From Clostridiales bacterium (GTDB lineage Bacteria > Bacillota > Clostridia > Oscillospirales > Oscillospiraceae): a DNA stretch of 64,000 nt. Under the pieces are notes generated by a model. That model had not been told where the DNA came from. It saw only the letters and a list, made by a program, of their open reading frames with translations, and ran no database searches. The stretch lies in assembly GCA_004556755.1 (NCBI GenBank), contig SFFW01000003.1:19398-83397 (forward strand), in the 5' to 3' direction. Position numbers and translations under genes: made by a program. Below, piece after piece: positions 54,911 through 63,398 of this stretch (within the stretch, counting starts at the first letter, position 1; each line of letters starts with the position of its first letter).

Positions 54911-56724
54911 GTCACCCGACCGGAAGAATGAACCGCACAAAGCAGAAGCCGAGGGACTTCCGTTCGGCGATGCGGGATATATTTAAATATTGTAAGCCGT
55001 GGTACACTCCAATCATGGCGGCGCTGCTGTTTTCCGTCGGCAGCACGGTGCTTTCAATCATTGCGCCGGACAAGATGGCGGACCTAACAAACTCTATCGG
55101 CGCAGGACTTGCCGGCAGCATAGACCTTGACGGCGTTAAAAGTGCGATAATCGGGATACTGATAATCTACTGCTCGTCGGGACTTTGCACCTGCCTGTCA
55201 AACTACCTTATGATAAGCGTGATGCAGCACATATCGTGGAGCCTGCGCAAGGACATATCCGAGAAGATAAACAGGATACCCTTAGGCTACTTTGACAGGG
55301 TCAGCGTCGGCGACGTTCTGAGCAGAATAACCAACGACGTCGATACGCTGTCCTCGACGCTCAACTCAAGCGTCACAAGTCTCGTGCAGGGCCTTACTCA
55401 GTTTATAGGCGTCATTGCGGTGATGCTCATTACAAACTGGGTGCTTGCGTTGACGGCGATAGGCTCATCGCTTTTCGGCTTTGCGTTCATGCTCATTGTG
55501 ATAAAGCGCTCGCAGAAGTATTTCCGCAGTCAGCAAAAAAATCTCGGTGCGATCAACGGTCACATCGAGGAGACCTACTCCGGTCACGACACCCTACGTA
55601 TATACGGCGCTCAGGAGGAAGCCGGGAGGGAATTTGACAGGATAAACGACGACCTGTACAAAACCGCATGGAAATCGCAGTTTTTCTCCGGGCTTATGGC
55701 TCCGTTTATGAGCTTTATCGGCAACTTCGGCTACGTCGCCGTCTGTGTCGTCGGTGCTTCGCTTGCGCTGGACGGCAGCATAGATTTCGGCACCATCGTG
55801 GCGTTTGTCGCATATGTCAGACTGTTTACGTCGCCGCTTTCGCAGATATCCTCCTCCGCAACACGGCTCCAGTCGGCAGCGGCAGCGGGCGAGCGTGTGT
55901 TCAGCTTCCTCTCGGAGACCGAGATGCGCAGCGACGCAGAGCTTGGAGATGCCCCGCAGAGGATACTCGGCAGGGTGGAGTTTGACCATGTGAGCTTCGG
56001 ATACATACCCGACAAGCCCGTGATCCGAGACTTTTCCGCAAAGGTGGAGCCGGGGCAGACGGTAGCAATAGTCGGGCATACCGGTGCGGGAAAAACAACG
56101 ATAGTCAACCTGCTCATGGACTTTTACGAGCTGTGGAGCGGGGAGATACGCATAGACGGCGTTCCTATCTCCTCCATGAAGCGCAGCGAGGTACATTCGC
56201 TGTTCGGCATGGTGCTTCAGGACGCATGGCTTTTTGAGGGCAGCTTCAGAGAAAATATCACATACGGCAAGAAAGACCTTGACGACGAGCGCATGATCGA
56301 GGTTTGCAAGGCAGTCGGACTGCACCACTATATAAGCACTCTGCCAAACGGCTACGACACAATGCTCAGCGAAAGCGGCAGCCTGTCCGAGGGGCAGAAG
56401 CAGCTCCTCACCATCGCAAGGGCGATGGTTGAGAACGCACCGATGATAATACTTGACGAGGCGACGTCCGCTGTTGATACCCGAACCGAGCGCCTTGTTC
56501 AGCAGGCGATGCAGCGTCTTACGAGCGGGCGTACGTCCTTTGTGATAGCACACAGGCTTTCGACCATAAAGGACGCAGATCTCATACTTGTTATGGATCA
56601 CGGCGACGTTGTCGAGAGCGGGACGCACTCGGAGCTGCTGCGAAAGGGCGGACTGTATGCGGAGCTGTATAACAGTCAGTTTGACAGAGAGGACGACGCA
56701 GCAAGAGCGGGAGGCAGAGCATGA
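54907..56724 (+). CDS. ABC exporter half-transporter, catalytically complete partner
   Basis: A 605-residue half-transporter overlapping the previous gene by four bases. The transmembrane domain spans about 35-335, and the ATPase domain has Walker A GHTGAGKTT at about 390, signature SLSEGQKQ (a variant of LSGGQ) and Walker B IILDEATSAVD with the catalytic Glu. One degenerate and one good site across the pair is the standard heterodimer pattern: the variant signature of this subunit and the Asp of its partner form the weak site. Multidrug or lipid export is likely; the substrate is unknown. Confidence 0.93.
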   Translation: MSHPTGRMNRTKQKPRDFRSAMRDIFKYCKPWYTPIMAALLFSVGSTVLSIIAPDKMADLTNSIGAGLAGSIDLDGVKSAIIGILIIYCSSGLCTCLSNYLMISVMQHISWSLRKDISEKINRIPLGYFDRVSVGDVLSRITNDVDTLSSTLNSSVTSLVQGLTQFIGVIAVMLITNWVLALTAIGSSLFGFAFMLIVIKRSQKYFRSQQKNLGAINGHIEETYSGHDTLRIYGAQEEAGREFDRINDDLYKTAWKSQFFSGLMAPFMSFIGNFGYVAVCVVGASLALDGSIDFGTIVAFVAYVRLFTSPLSQISSSATRLQSAAAAGERVFSFLSETEMRSDAELGDAPQRILGRVEFDHVSFGYIPDKPVIRDFSAKVEPGQTVAIVGHTGAGKTTIVNLLMDFYELWSGEIRIDGVPISSMKRSEVHSLFGMVLQDAWLFEGSFRENITYGKKDLDDERMIEVCKAVGLHHYISTLPNGYDTMLSESGSLSEGQKQLLTIARAMVENAPMIILDEATSAVDTRTERLVQQAMQRLTSGRTSFVIAHRLSTIKDADLILVMDHGDVVESGTHSELLRKGGLYAELYNSQFDREDDAARAGGRA

Positions 56725-57455
56725 AAAAGGTTGCACTTATAACGGGTTCCTCCAGAGGGATAGGCAGGGCAGAAGCGATAGCCTTGGCAAGACGTGGCTA
56801 TGCCGTGTGCATAAACTACATCGAACACGAAGCGGAAGCGCAGGAAACGCTGCACCTTCTGCAAAGCGAGGGGCATGAGGCGATAGCCGTGAGAGCCGAC
56901 GTGTCAAACCGCACGGAGGTCGAGGCGATGGTGCGGGAGACCGAAAAGCGTCTCGGCTACGTCACTCTGCTTGTGAACAATGCCGGAATTGCAGGGCAGT
57001 GCCTGTTTCAGGACCTGACACCGCAGCACTGGGAGCGCATGCTCGGCGTGAATCTCACGGGAGCTTTTAACACGATTCAGGCGGTGCTGCCGCATATGCT
57101 GCATGAACACAGCGGCTGCATAATCAACACCTCGTCCATTTGGGGACAGCACGGTGCTTCGTGCGAGGTGGCGTATTCCGCATCGAAGCACGCAGTCATC
57201 GGTCTGAGCCGCTCCCTTGCCATGGAGCTTGCGCCGTCCGGGATAAGGGTCAACTGCGTCGCTCCCGGTGTTATCGACACGGACATGGTGAAGGTGCTTG
57301 GCGACGAGACCCTCGGAATGCTCGCCGAGGAAACGCCTCTCGGCCGCCTTGGAACGCCGGAGGATATTGCGGCGCTCGTGGCATTTTTGGCGTCGGAGGA
57401 GGCGGGTTTCATAACGGGACAGGTCATAACGAGTGACGGAGGATTTATAAAATGA
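56721..57455 (+). CDS. SDR-family oxidoreductase (FabG/YmfI-like)
   Basis: A 244-residue short-chain dehydrogenase. TGSSRGIG (8-15) binds NAD(P), NNAG is present, and the catalytic Ser-Tyr-Lys lie in TSSIWG and YSASK (about 152-156). The C-terminal ITSDGGF is typical. It could be a 3-oxoacyl-ACP reductase; similar clostridial proteins are also named EF-P 5-aminopentanone reductase (YmfI). Position in an acyltransferase/ABC operon favours a lipid substrate, but this is inference. It overlaps its neighbours by four bases on each side. Confidence 0.88.
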   Translation: MKKVALITGSSRGIGRAEAIALARRGYAVCINYIEHEAEAQETLHLLQSEGHEAIAVRADVSNRTEVEAMVRETEKRLGYVTLLVNNAGIAGQCLFQDLTPQHWERMLGVNLTGAFNTIQAVLPHMLHEHSGCIINTSSIWGQHGASCEVAYSASKHAVIGLSRSLAMELAPSGIRVNCVAPGVIDTDMVKVLGDETLGMLAEETPLGRLGTPEDIAALVAFLASEEAGFITGQVITSDGGFIK

Positions 57456-57832
57456 ACAAAGACTACGGTGAGATCGTATCGAAAGAGTGGCTCTCGGAGC
57501 ATAAGCACTACACCTTTGCGCTGCTTTGCTCCTACGGCGGAACGGCGATAAACGCATTGGTCGCATGGTATTTCCTCGGCCGCAGCAGCATGGGGCTTAT
57601 CGGCGCCGCAGTCGTTTTTGCCGCACTTACCGTGTGGTGCATTGCCGACAAGCGCTACAAGAGCAGGCAGCTTCCGGCGGTCATAGGTGCGGTAGCCGTG
57701 CTTTTAGTCGTGACGGGCTACTTCTTTGTGCGTAAATATCACTGCACCGAGGTGCTGTACCCGCTCGGGGCCGAGTGCCTTGCAATGGCGGCGTATGCCG
57801 TGATCTTTAAACAGTCGCTGAAAAGGTCTTGA
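57452..57832 (+). CDS. small four-helix membrane protein, unknown
   Basis: A 126-residue protein with four predicted membrane helices (about 21-42, 46-65, 74-92 and 100-120) and charged ends. I do not recognise the family. It is coupled to the SDR gene (ATGA overlap) and closes the operon ahead of a terminator, so it probably helps the ABC exporter or the lipid enzymes. Confidence 0.7.
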   Translation: MNKDYGEIVSKEWLSEHKHYTFALLCSYGGTAINALVAWYFLGRSSMGLIGAAVVFAALTVWCIADKRYKSRQLPAVIGAVAVLLVVTGYFFVRKYHCTEVLYPLGAECLAMAAYAVIFKQSLKRS

Positions 57833-57840
57833 CAATAAGA

Positions 57841-57866
57841 AAAAACCCGCTTCAAAGCGGGTTTTT
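57841..57866. terminator. bidirectional terminator
   Basis: An AAACCCGCT/AGCGGGTTT stem with A and T tails; it separates the convergent ABC operon and glucosyltransferase gene. Confidence 0.88.
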
Positions 57867-57875
57867 TCATGTTCA

Positions 57876-59375
57876 CTATTGCGAGAGCTTTACGATGATC
57901 GCATCGCCGATGATAAGACAGCAGCCGTTGGCGGGGTATGACGGCATTGCGGCGACCTCAGGCAAGGTGCGAAGCGCTGTTGCATCGTCATTTGATATAT
58001 AGGCGTAGTCGTAGTGCATAATGTTTTCAAGATAGCTGTAATACGTTGCGTAGTATGTTACGCCGAGGGTATTGTTGTTGTACAGTGTGGAGTTTGCAAT
58101 CCCGTCGTATTGAGGGTCAGGATGTTCGTTTGCAAGCCTTCCGAGAAATACAATCTTTGTTTCACCGTGTACAAAGCCGGGCTGAGATTCAATGTAATCG
58201 ACAAGCTCGTCCATCACTCTGGCAGTTTCGCTGTAGGTGTACTCACGCTGGCGATAGAGCCTGTATGCAAACACAATGTTGCAGAGGATGATTGCGGCAA
58301 TCGCTCCGGAAATAATGCAGCGATGCCCCCACTTGGGCTCTTCCTCCGTAAGCATGATCGGCAGAAGATACACGGTAAAGCAGCCAAACGCCATCAGCTC
58401 GTGATAAACAGAGGCGGAGACGAATCTGATACAGTTTGCGCCCAAGGGAAAGAGCAGAATGAGAACTGCGATAAGCAGAACAGATGCCTTTTGCAGCTTG
58501 CGCTTCATAATCAAGGATACGAGCAGGCAGATAGAGCATACCGAAATGATCGCAAGCAGCAGCGGAAAAAGTATTTCCGCACCGCCGATTATGCCACAAA
58601 GCTCATGAACAAAAGCTGTATATGCGTATCTGAGCTGAAGGAAGACTCCTACCTCGGAGAAGCTCGAAAGATGACTGAGACTGTTGTAGGCATTGCTTTC
58701 GGCAACTCCGCTGAGTGCCAAAATCAGCTTGTAAGAACCCCAATACAGCGCACCGCCGAGAAGGACTGTCGCAATGCCCTTAAGCCCGAACCTTACAACA
58801 TCACCGCAGCGCTTGCCGTCAATGAGCCTCTTTATACACAGCAGCATGAAAAGCCCCACGGCAACTGAGATGTAGCTCTGGTACAGCGCAAGCGACAGAC
58901 ATATAAATACGCTGCCGAAAACAAATCCGAAGCGGTACTTTAAACAAGAATACACGGCGATGACCGCAAAAAGCATTGACAGCATATAAATATCGACCCA
59001 CGGAATGTAGGAAGAATAAGAGAGCGACATCGTGGTGTTCGTTGCAAATATTCCGCTTATGAGTATAAGAGAGATACGCTTTTTGAAATCAAACAGCTTA
59101 GATATTATGTAAACTGATAGCGACAGAAACACGGAGGCGAGGAGCGTGATGAGCCAAGGGATCGTATCGTTTCCTCGGATGAAGCGATAAACGGGCTGAA
59201 GATATCTTCCGAGACCTATCTGGAAGCTGTTGTCGGCGAGAGTGTTTACCGCACAGAGCGCATCGTGCAGAAAGTATTCGTGAAATGCCATGATCCAATG
59301 CGTCACAAGCATGAGAACGAATACACATATAAAGCTTTCGAGAAGCGGTTTTTTGATATTACTTATATTTGCCAT
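57876..59375 (-). CDS. GtrII-like membrane glucosyltransferase
   Basis: A 499-residue polytopic membrane protein with about 10-12 helices, resembling the Glucos_trans_II (GtrII) family, which transfers glucose from a lipid carrier onto surface polysaccharide outside the membrane. Early residues FHEYFLHDALCAVNT and QIGLGRYLQPVYRFI with acidic/aromatic loops fit this fold. GGAG precedes ATG 59375. It stands where recR normally follows ybaB. A hairpin at 59393-59418 separates it from ybaB. No flippase or GtrA partner is nearby. The polymer it decorates is unknown. Confidence 0.75.
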   Translation of the reverse strand: MANISNIKKPLLESFICVFVLMLVTHWIMAFHEYFLHDALCAVNTLADNSFQIGLGRYLQPVYRFIRGNDTIPWLITLLASVFLSLSVYIISKLFDFKKRISLILISGIFATNTTMSLSYSSYIPWVDIYMLSMLFAVIAVYSCLKYRFGFVFGSVFICLSLALYQSYISVAVGLFMLLCIKRLIDGKRCGDVVRFGLKGIATVLLGGALYWGSYKLILALSGVAESNAYNSLSHLSSFSEVGVFLQLRYAYTAFVHELCGIIGGAEILFPLLLAIISVCSICLLVSLIMKRKLQKASVLLIAVLILLFPLGANCIRFVSASVYHELMAFGCFTVYLLPIMLTEEEPKWGHRCIISGAIAAIILCNIVFAYRLYRQREYTYSETARVMDELVDYIESQPGFVHGETKIVFLGRLANEHPDPQYDGIANSTLYNNNTLGVTYYATYYSYLENIMHYDYAYISNDDATALRTLPEVAAMPSYPANGCCLIIGDAIIVKLSQ

Positions 59376-59392
59376 GTTAACTCCGTAATAAT

Positions 59393-59418
59393 CCCCCCCA
59401 AGGCAGAGCCTTGGGGGG
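59393..59418 (-). terminator. strong hairpin between ybaB and the glucosyltransferase
   Basis: An 11-bp stem CCCCCCAAGGC/GCCTTGGGGGG with a 3-base loop, followed on the minus strand by ATTATTA rather than a pure T run. It may terminate the dnaX-ybaB message or attenuate the downstream gene. Confidence 0.6.
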
Positions 59419-59426
59419 CAACTTGA

Positions 59427-59753
59427 TCAGAAGGGGAAACCCATCGGGGTGATACGGCTCATTGCCTTGTTGGTAGCGTCCTCGCTCATGGCGATCGCCT
59501 CGTTGACGGCAGCAACGATCATATCCTGAAGCATTTCAAGATCGTCGGGATCCACGGCTTCGGGGCTTATCTCAATGCTCTTGAGGGATCTTGTGCCTAT
59601 CATGGTAGCCTTGACGGCACCGCCGCCGGCAGAAGCCGTAAACTCTTTGCTCTCAAGCTCTTCCTGCATCTTTCTGATCTCTTCCTGCATCTTCTGAGCC
59701 TGCTTCATCATGTTGCCGCCGGGCATACCCCCGCGAAAACCGCCTTTTGCCAT
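59427..59753 (-). CDS. ybaB: YbaB/EbfC nucleoid-associated protein
   Basis: A 108-residue DNA-binding protein. The Gly/Met-rich start (GGFRGGMPGGNMMKQAQKMQ) and coiled helices with EFTASAGGGAVKATM are diagnostic. AGGAGGA precedes the ATG, 26 bases after dnaX. It is normally paired with recR, which is missing here. Confidence 0.95.
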   Translation of the reverse strand: MAKGGFRGGMPGGNMMKQAQKMQEEIRKMQEELESKEFTASAGGGAVKATMIGTRSLKSIEISPEAVDPDDLEMLQDMIVAAVNEAIAMSEDATNKAMSRITPMGFPF

Positions 59754-59778
59754 GTTTATGTCCTCCTGTAAATTAGTT

Positions 59779-61440
59779 TCAGATAAAACGTGTTTCCTTA
59801 AAGTTTTTCAGTTCGTTTATGTCCCTCGTCGGCTTTTTCTCTGCGGAGGGAGCGGCTTCCGCTTCTTCGACGGTGACCGCAAGACTACGTCCCGTCACCT
59901 GCAATGCGGCGGAGCGCAGCCGCAAAATAACGTCCTGACTCTTTATCATGTTGAAAAACAGCCCCGGTTCGACGAACAGCTTCATCGAGGAAGCGTCAAT
60001 GCAGCACAGGGTTTTTGCCGGGTCTGCAAGTATGGGGATAAGCCCCACCGGGAGACTTGCCTCTGCGCTTTCAAGGATGAGCTTCCAAAGGGAAGCACTG
60101 TCCTGCGGAAGCTCGTCGGCATTTTCGGGAGCATCGGGGTTGAGGGCACCGACAGGCCTGTCGAGAAGATCGTCCTCCGGCTGATACTCGTCAAACTGCG
60201 AAAGATCGAGGTCATCCTCCGGCTCATCGTCCGCCATCTCTGACTCAAAGCGGCGGGGAGCGGGCTCGTCATAATCGTCGGGGATGTCAAAAACGGGACG
60301 CTTCGTCAAGGAAGCTTCAAGCCGTGTAATGCGGGCACGCAGCGCCGCGACATCCTCAACGAGGGCGGGGTCGCACAGAGAAATGATGCACAGCTCCGCA
60401 ATGAGCCTCGGACTTTTCGAGTCTTTAATTTTAATAATGTATGAAGCAACGGTGTCAATCCTCGAAATAAGCTCCGCCTTGGTGAGCTTCCCCGCAAGCG
60501 AGCGCAAAAGCTCAGGACTGTAAGCGCCGGAAACAAGGTCAAGCCCCGTCTTGGGCGCAACGCTTATCATAAGACAGTCACGCTGAAGGGTGTTAAGCTC
60601 CGTAAGCGCCGTGACGGGGTCCTTCCCGTCTTTCCAAAGCTCGGAGAAGAGGGCGAGCGCCGAATCGGTGTCACGCCGTATGGTGTGGTCCATAAGCAGC
60701 GCAGTGCGGCGGTTGCCCGTAAGCCCCATGACGGAGTACACCGTGTCGGTGTCGATCCGTTCGTGACCCGAACACTGGTCAAGCAGCGAAAGCGCATCAC
60801 GCATACCGCCCTCGGAAAGTCCCGCAATGAGCGCGGCGGCGTTTTCCTCAAGCTCGAAATGCTCCTGCGAGGCGATGTAAAGAAGGTGCTTTGCGATAAC
60901 GGAGGCATCGAGCCGCTTAAAGCTGTGGCGCTGGCAGCGGGATAGAATGGTCGCCGGGACCTTGTTAAGCTCTGTCGTCGCAAGAATAAAGGTCAGATGC
61001 TCCGGCGGCTCCTCAAGTATTTTGAGAAGTGCGTTGAAGGCGGGAGGGGAGAGCATGTGCACCTCGTCAATGATGTACACACGCTTTTTGACCGAAACGG
61101 GAGAAAACACCGCCTCGTCCCGAAGCTGACGCACGTTGTCAACGCCGTTGTTTGAGGCGGCGTCGATCTCCACAACGTCAAGCACGCTGCCGTCGTCGAT
61201 GCCGAGGCAGGCGGGACACTTACAGCAGGGGTTGCCGTTAACGGGAGACTGGCAGTTAAGCGCCTTGGCAAGAATTCTTGCGCAGGTTGTCTTGCCCGTC
61301 CCTCTTGTGCCGATGAAAAGGTACGCATGGGAGAGCCTGCCGCTTATTATCTGATTTTTCAGCGTATCCGTAATGTGCTGCTGTCCCACGACCTCGTCAA
61401 AGGTCTTGGGACGCCACTTGCGGTATAAAGCCTGATACAT
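59779..61440 (-). CDS. dnaX: DNA polymerase III gamma/tau subunit
   Basis: A 553-residue clamp-loader ATPase. ATG 61440 (CAGGTGAC upstream) gives the classic MYQALYRKWRPKTF; the frame remains open further up into the SRP RNA without meaning. Walker A is GTRGTGKTT, the zinc site is CQSPVNGNPCCKCPAC, Walker B/sensor parts are DEVHMLSPPAFNALLK and ATTELNKVPATILSRC. The C-terminal tau-like domain is modest. I saw no A-rich slippery stretch, so a programmed frameshift is not evident. Confidence 0.95.
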   Translation of the reverse strand: MYQALYRKWRPKTFDEVVGQQHITDTLKNQIISGRLSHAYLFIGTRGTGKTTCARILAKALNCQSPVNGNPCCKCPACLGIDDGSVLDVVEIDAASNNGVDNVRQLRDEAVFSPVSVKKRVYIIDEVHMLSPPAFNALLKILEEPPEHLTFILATTELNKVPATILSRCQRHSFKRLDASVIAKHLLYIASQEHFELEENAAALIAGLSEGGMRDALSLLDQCSGHERIDTDTVYSVMGLTGNRRTALLMDHTIRRDTDSALALFSELWKDGKDPVTALTELNTLQRDCLMISVAPKTGLDLVSGAYSPELLRSLAGKLTKAELISRIDTVASYIIKIKDSKSPRLIAELCIISLCDPALVEDVAALRARITRLEASLTKRPVFDIPDDYDEPAPRRFESEMADDEPEDDLDLSQFDEYQPEDDLLDRPVGALNPDAPENADELPQDSASLWKLILESAEASLPVGLIPILADPAKTLCCIDASSMKLFVEPGLFFNMIKSQDVILRLRSAALQVTGRSLAVTVEEAEAAPSAEKKPTRDINELKNFKETRFI

Positions 61441-61469
61441 TTTAGTCACCTGAGTATAGTAATGCGGCC

Positions 61470-61757
61470 TTTGACAAGACTGCACACCCAACCTCGAATA
61501 ATGCCATATGCCCGCCCCACCGGTAGCCGGCTCAGAACCGGCACCCTCACGGCACACGAAAAGCACCGCTTAATGCTGCTCGGTTCCCCGCCTGACATGG
61601 TTCACGGGTTCCCGTTGCGTGAGACCGATTCGTCAACGCTGCTTGCCGGGGTCAGACGACACATGACAAATCCTAAGTTGGGAATTCATTCCTGCTGTAG
61701 CGGATTGCAGGTTACAGGGCACCGCTGGCTCCCCAACTAGTGCAGCCTTGTCAAAAG
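61470..61757 (-). ncRNA. ffs: signal recognition particle RNA (large, Bacillus type)
   Basis: On the minus strand the conserved S-domain reads CATGTCAGGCGGGGAACCGA, followed by GCAGCATTAAG, carrying the GGAA-type tetraloop and asymmetric loop. The ends pair over about 16 bases (TTTGACAAGGCTGCAC with GTGCAGTCTTGTCAAA), and an Alu-type 5' portion is present, giving about 288 bases. It precedes dnaX as in Bacillus (scr-dnaX-yaaK). It works with FtsY and Ffh for membrane targeting. The exact ends are estimated. Confidence 0.9.
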
Positions 61758-61767
61758 CCGCAAAAGC

Positions 61768-61796
61768 ATTATAACTCAAAAATAAAATATAATCAA
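61768..61796 (-). promoter_or_regulatory. promoter of SRP RNA
   Basis: On the minus strand TTGATT (61796-61791), 17 bases, TATAAT (61773-61768), placing the start at about 61760. Confidence 0.8.
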
Positions 61797-61807
61797 CAAA
61801 TATTTTC

Positions 61808-61835
61808 TTTACAAATCGAAAAAACGTGCTATAAT
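61808..61835 (+). promoter_or_regulatory. promoter of tRNA-Ala
   Basis: TTTACA (61808-61813), 16 bases, TATAAT (61830-61835), about 18 bases before the tRNA. Confidence 0.65.
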
Positions 61836-61852
61836 ATGCAAGTAAACGATTT

Positions 61853-61928
61853 GGGCCATTAGCTCAGCTGGGAGAGCGCCAGGTTCGCAATCTGGAGGTC
61901 AGGGGTTCGATCCCCCTATGGTCCACCA
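61853..61928 (+). tRNA. tRNA-Ala (anticodon CGC)
   Basis: A 76-base cloverleaf with encoded CCA. The acceptor GGGCCAT/ATGGTCC contains the G3-U70 pair that marks tRNA-Ala. The anticodon stem CCAGG/TCTGG holds loop TTCGCAA, so the anticodon is CGC, reading GCG. The T-loop GTTCGATC is normal. Prophage genes begin about 75 bases later, so this tRNA could be the integration site. Confidence 0.95.
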
Positions 61929-62005
61929 TACTGTGCAAATCCGAACACCGTATTTTTCGTAAAACATACATTCGGGTTTGTGCTTACATTGAAGAACGCT
62001 GACTT

Positions 62006-62272
62006 TTAGTTGGCGTTCTTCTTTTTCGGCATTTCATAAGTCATAGCCTGCTTAGAGTCGCTTACGCCCTCGGTGGTAGGGTCAGTCACAATGCCGAGAA
62101 TAGCGAGAACCGCAAAGACGGCGTTGACAGCCGCAAGCAGTTTATCACCCACATCACCGAGGTCAATGGTGAAACCAAAGACGGCAGCTATCACCTGCAC
62201 CAGCAAGAGAACGGCGGGAATGAGAGCCATCCAAAAATTCTTGTTGCGAATACGAACTTTCCAGTTAATCAT
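62006..62272 (-). CDS. phage holin, phi-LC3 type
   Basis: An 88-residue holin that makes membrane lesions for lysis. INWKVRIRNKNFWMALIPAV at the start, two membrane segments (about 14-33 and 44-62) and the TDPTTEGVSDSKQAM stretch are typical. GGAGGAAATT precedes ATG 62272. It is the last gene of the prophage lysis module, nearest the tRNA. Confidence 0.9.
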   Translation of the reverse strand: MINWKVRIRNKNFWMALIPAVLLLVQVIAAVFGFTIDLGDVGDKLLAAVNAVFAVLAILGIVTDPTTEGVSDSKQAMTYEMPKKKNAN

Positions 62273-62302
62273 GATAATTTCCTCCTAAAATTTTGAGTGT
62301 TG

Positions 62303-62410
62303 AAGTAGTAAAAGTAGTTCAATTTCGGTTTTTGCGTAAACTTTTGCCAGTATGTGCGTATCTGGGAGAAGTTTACCGGAAAAACTGATTTTCCACTACT
62401 TTTACTACTT
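62303..62410. repeat. 108-base near-perfect hairpin in the prophage lysis module
   Basis: Arms AAGTAGTAAAAGTAGT (62303-62318) and its exact complement (62395-62410) enclose further pairing: CGGTTTTT/AAAAACTG, GTAAACTT/AAGTTTAC and CCAG/CTGG. It fills most of the interval between the XhlA-like and holin genes. Confidence 0.75.
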
Positions 62411-62421
62411 ATGTAACCTCC

Positions 62422-62712
62422 TTAAAAGATTTGAGATAAAGCGAAGGTAATTGCACCGCCGACAAGCGCCCACGTCGCTTTGTCTATCATTGCATCCCAA
62501 CGCTTACCCGGCTTGTCCGTGAGAGTTTTTACATCTGCCTTAATCTCGCCGACATCCGACTTGATATGTTCCTGTTCATTGGCAAGAACCGAGATTGTAT
62601 CGGTGAGCTTTTCCAGGTTGTCTTGCCTTTCTTCGAGCTTATCAATGCGGTGCGTGTTTGACTTTTCACGCTGCTCAAGCGATGCGAGTTTTGCCGAAAC
62701 GTCCTCCATCAT
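62422..62712 (-). CDS. XhlA-like phage membrane protein
   Basis: A 96-residue protein with a coiled coil (about 5-65) and one C-terminal membrane helix (about 80-95), the layout of haemolysin XhlA, an accessory of holin/endolysin systems. Tandem ATG codons (62712, 62709) overlap the endolysin stop; GGAGGTG lies upstream. Confidence 0.75.
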   Translation of the reverse strand: MMEDVSAKLASLEQREKSNTHRIDKLEERQDNLEKLTDTISVLANEQEHIKSDVGEIKADVKTLTDKPGKRWDAMIDKATWALVGGAITFALSQIF

Positions 62713-63398
62713 TCCACCTCCACCGTAAGTTTCAAACTGCGTTTAAACTCCTCAAGAAGCGCAGCTTTGTCGATACCCGGCACGGCGGCGATAAGCGCCT
62801 TGCACATCCTCAGATTGATAATCATGCAACGGAGCATATCCTCCGTAACATAAAGCCCACGTTGGTCACCGTAGCCCTTAAAGCCCAGCTCTATAAGCTC
62901 CTTCGTCTCGGCACGATAGCCTTCTGGATTCATATACCGTCGGGTATCGACCATGTTTCCAGCGTTGCCTTCAACAGTAGTGAAGGTCATCGCATCAACG
63001 CTGGTCACGATGCCTGTGTGACACGGCTGCCCATCGTTGCCCTTCTTAAAAAACTGGTCGCCTACTTTCGGTGAATCGAAAAAGCGTCCCGCTTGCTTGT
63101 AGTACCTCACCCATGATACGCAGCCTGCACCGTAGTCACCGGTAAGGCAGAGTATACGCTTTGCTTCCACGTTTCCACAGAGTCGCCAGAAACACCAGGC
63201 TACAAAGGAAGTACACCACTCGTAGCCCTGCTTAGAGTTGTTCCAAAACCTCGCAGCATCAAGTTCGTGCTGAAACATGGTATAGTTCCCTTTTCCTGCG
63301 TTGCCTTCGAAACTGTATAAGTCTTTATTGCTGGCCTTTTCTTTGTAGCCAATGTATTTAGCCGCGAGGTCTAAGACCTGTTTAGGTATGATATTCAT
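62709..63398 (-). CDS. CHAP-domain endolysin
   Basis: A 229-residue cell-wall amidase/peptidase. The CHAP domain has the catalytic Cys in EWCTSFVAW, His in PCHTGIV and an Asn/Glu segment in VEGNAG. It starts VLDLAAKYIGYKEK. The C-terminal about 60 residues may bind the wall. Start ATG 63398 overlaps the upstream gene by four bases; GGGAGGTAGTAAC precedes it. Confidence 0.85.
   Translation of the reverse strand: MNIIPKQVLDLAAKYIGYKEKASNKDLYSFEGNAGKGNYTMFQHELDAARFWNNSKQGYEWCTSFVAWCFWRLCGNVEAKRILCLTGDYGAGCVSWVRYYKQAGRFFDSPKVGDQFFKKGNDGQPCHTGIVTSVDAMTFTTVEGNAGNMVDTRRYMNPEGYRAETKELIELGFKGYGDQRGLYVTEDMLRCMIINLRMCKALIAAVPGIDKAALLEEFKRSLKLTVEVE

Noticed and set aside
59779..61440. Programmed frameshift in dnaX
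   Set aside because: No A-rich slippery heptamer was seen; the frame continues to a normal C-terminus.
61462..61740. Small plus-strand open frame over the SRP RNA
   Set aside because: The minus strand is a clear SRP RNA; the frame has no ribosome site or family match.
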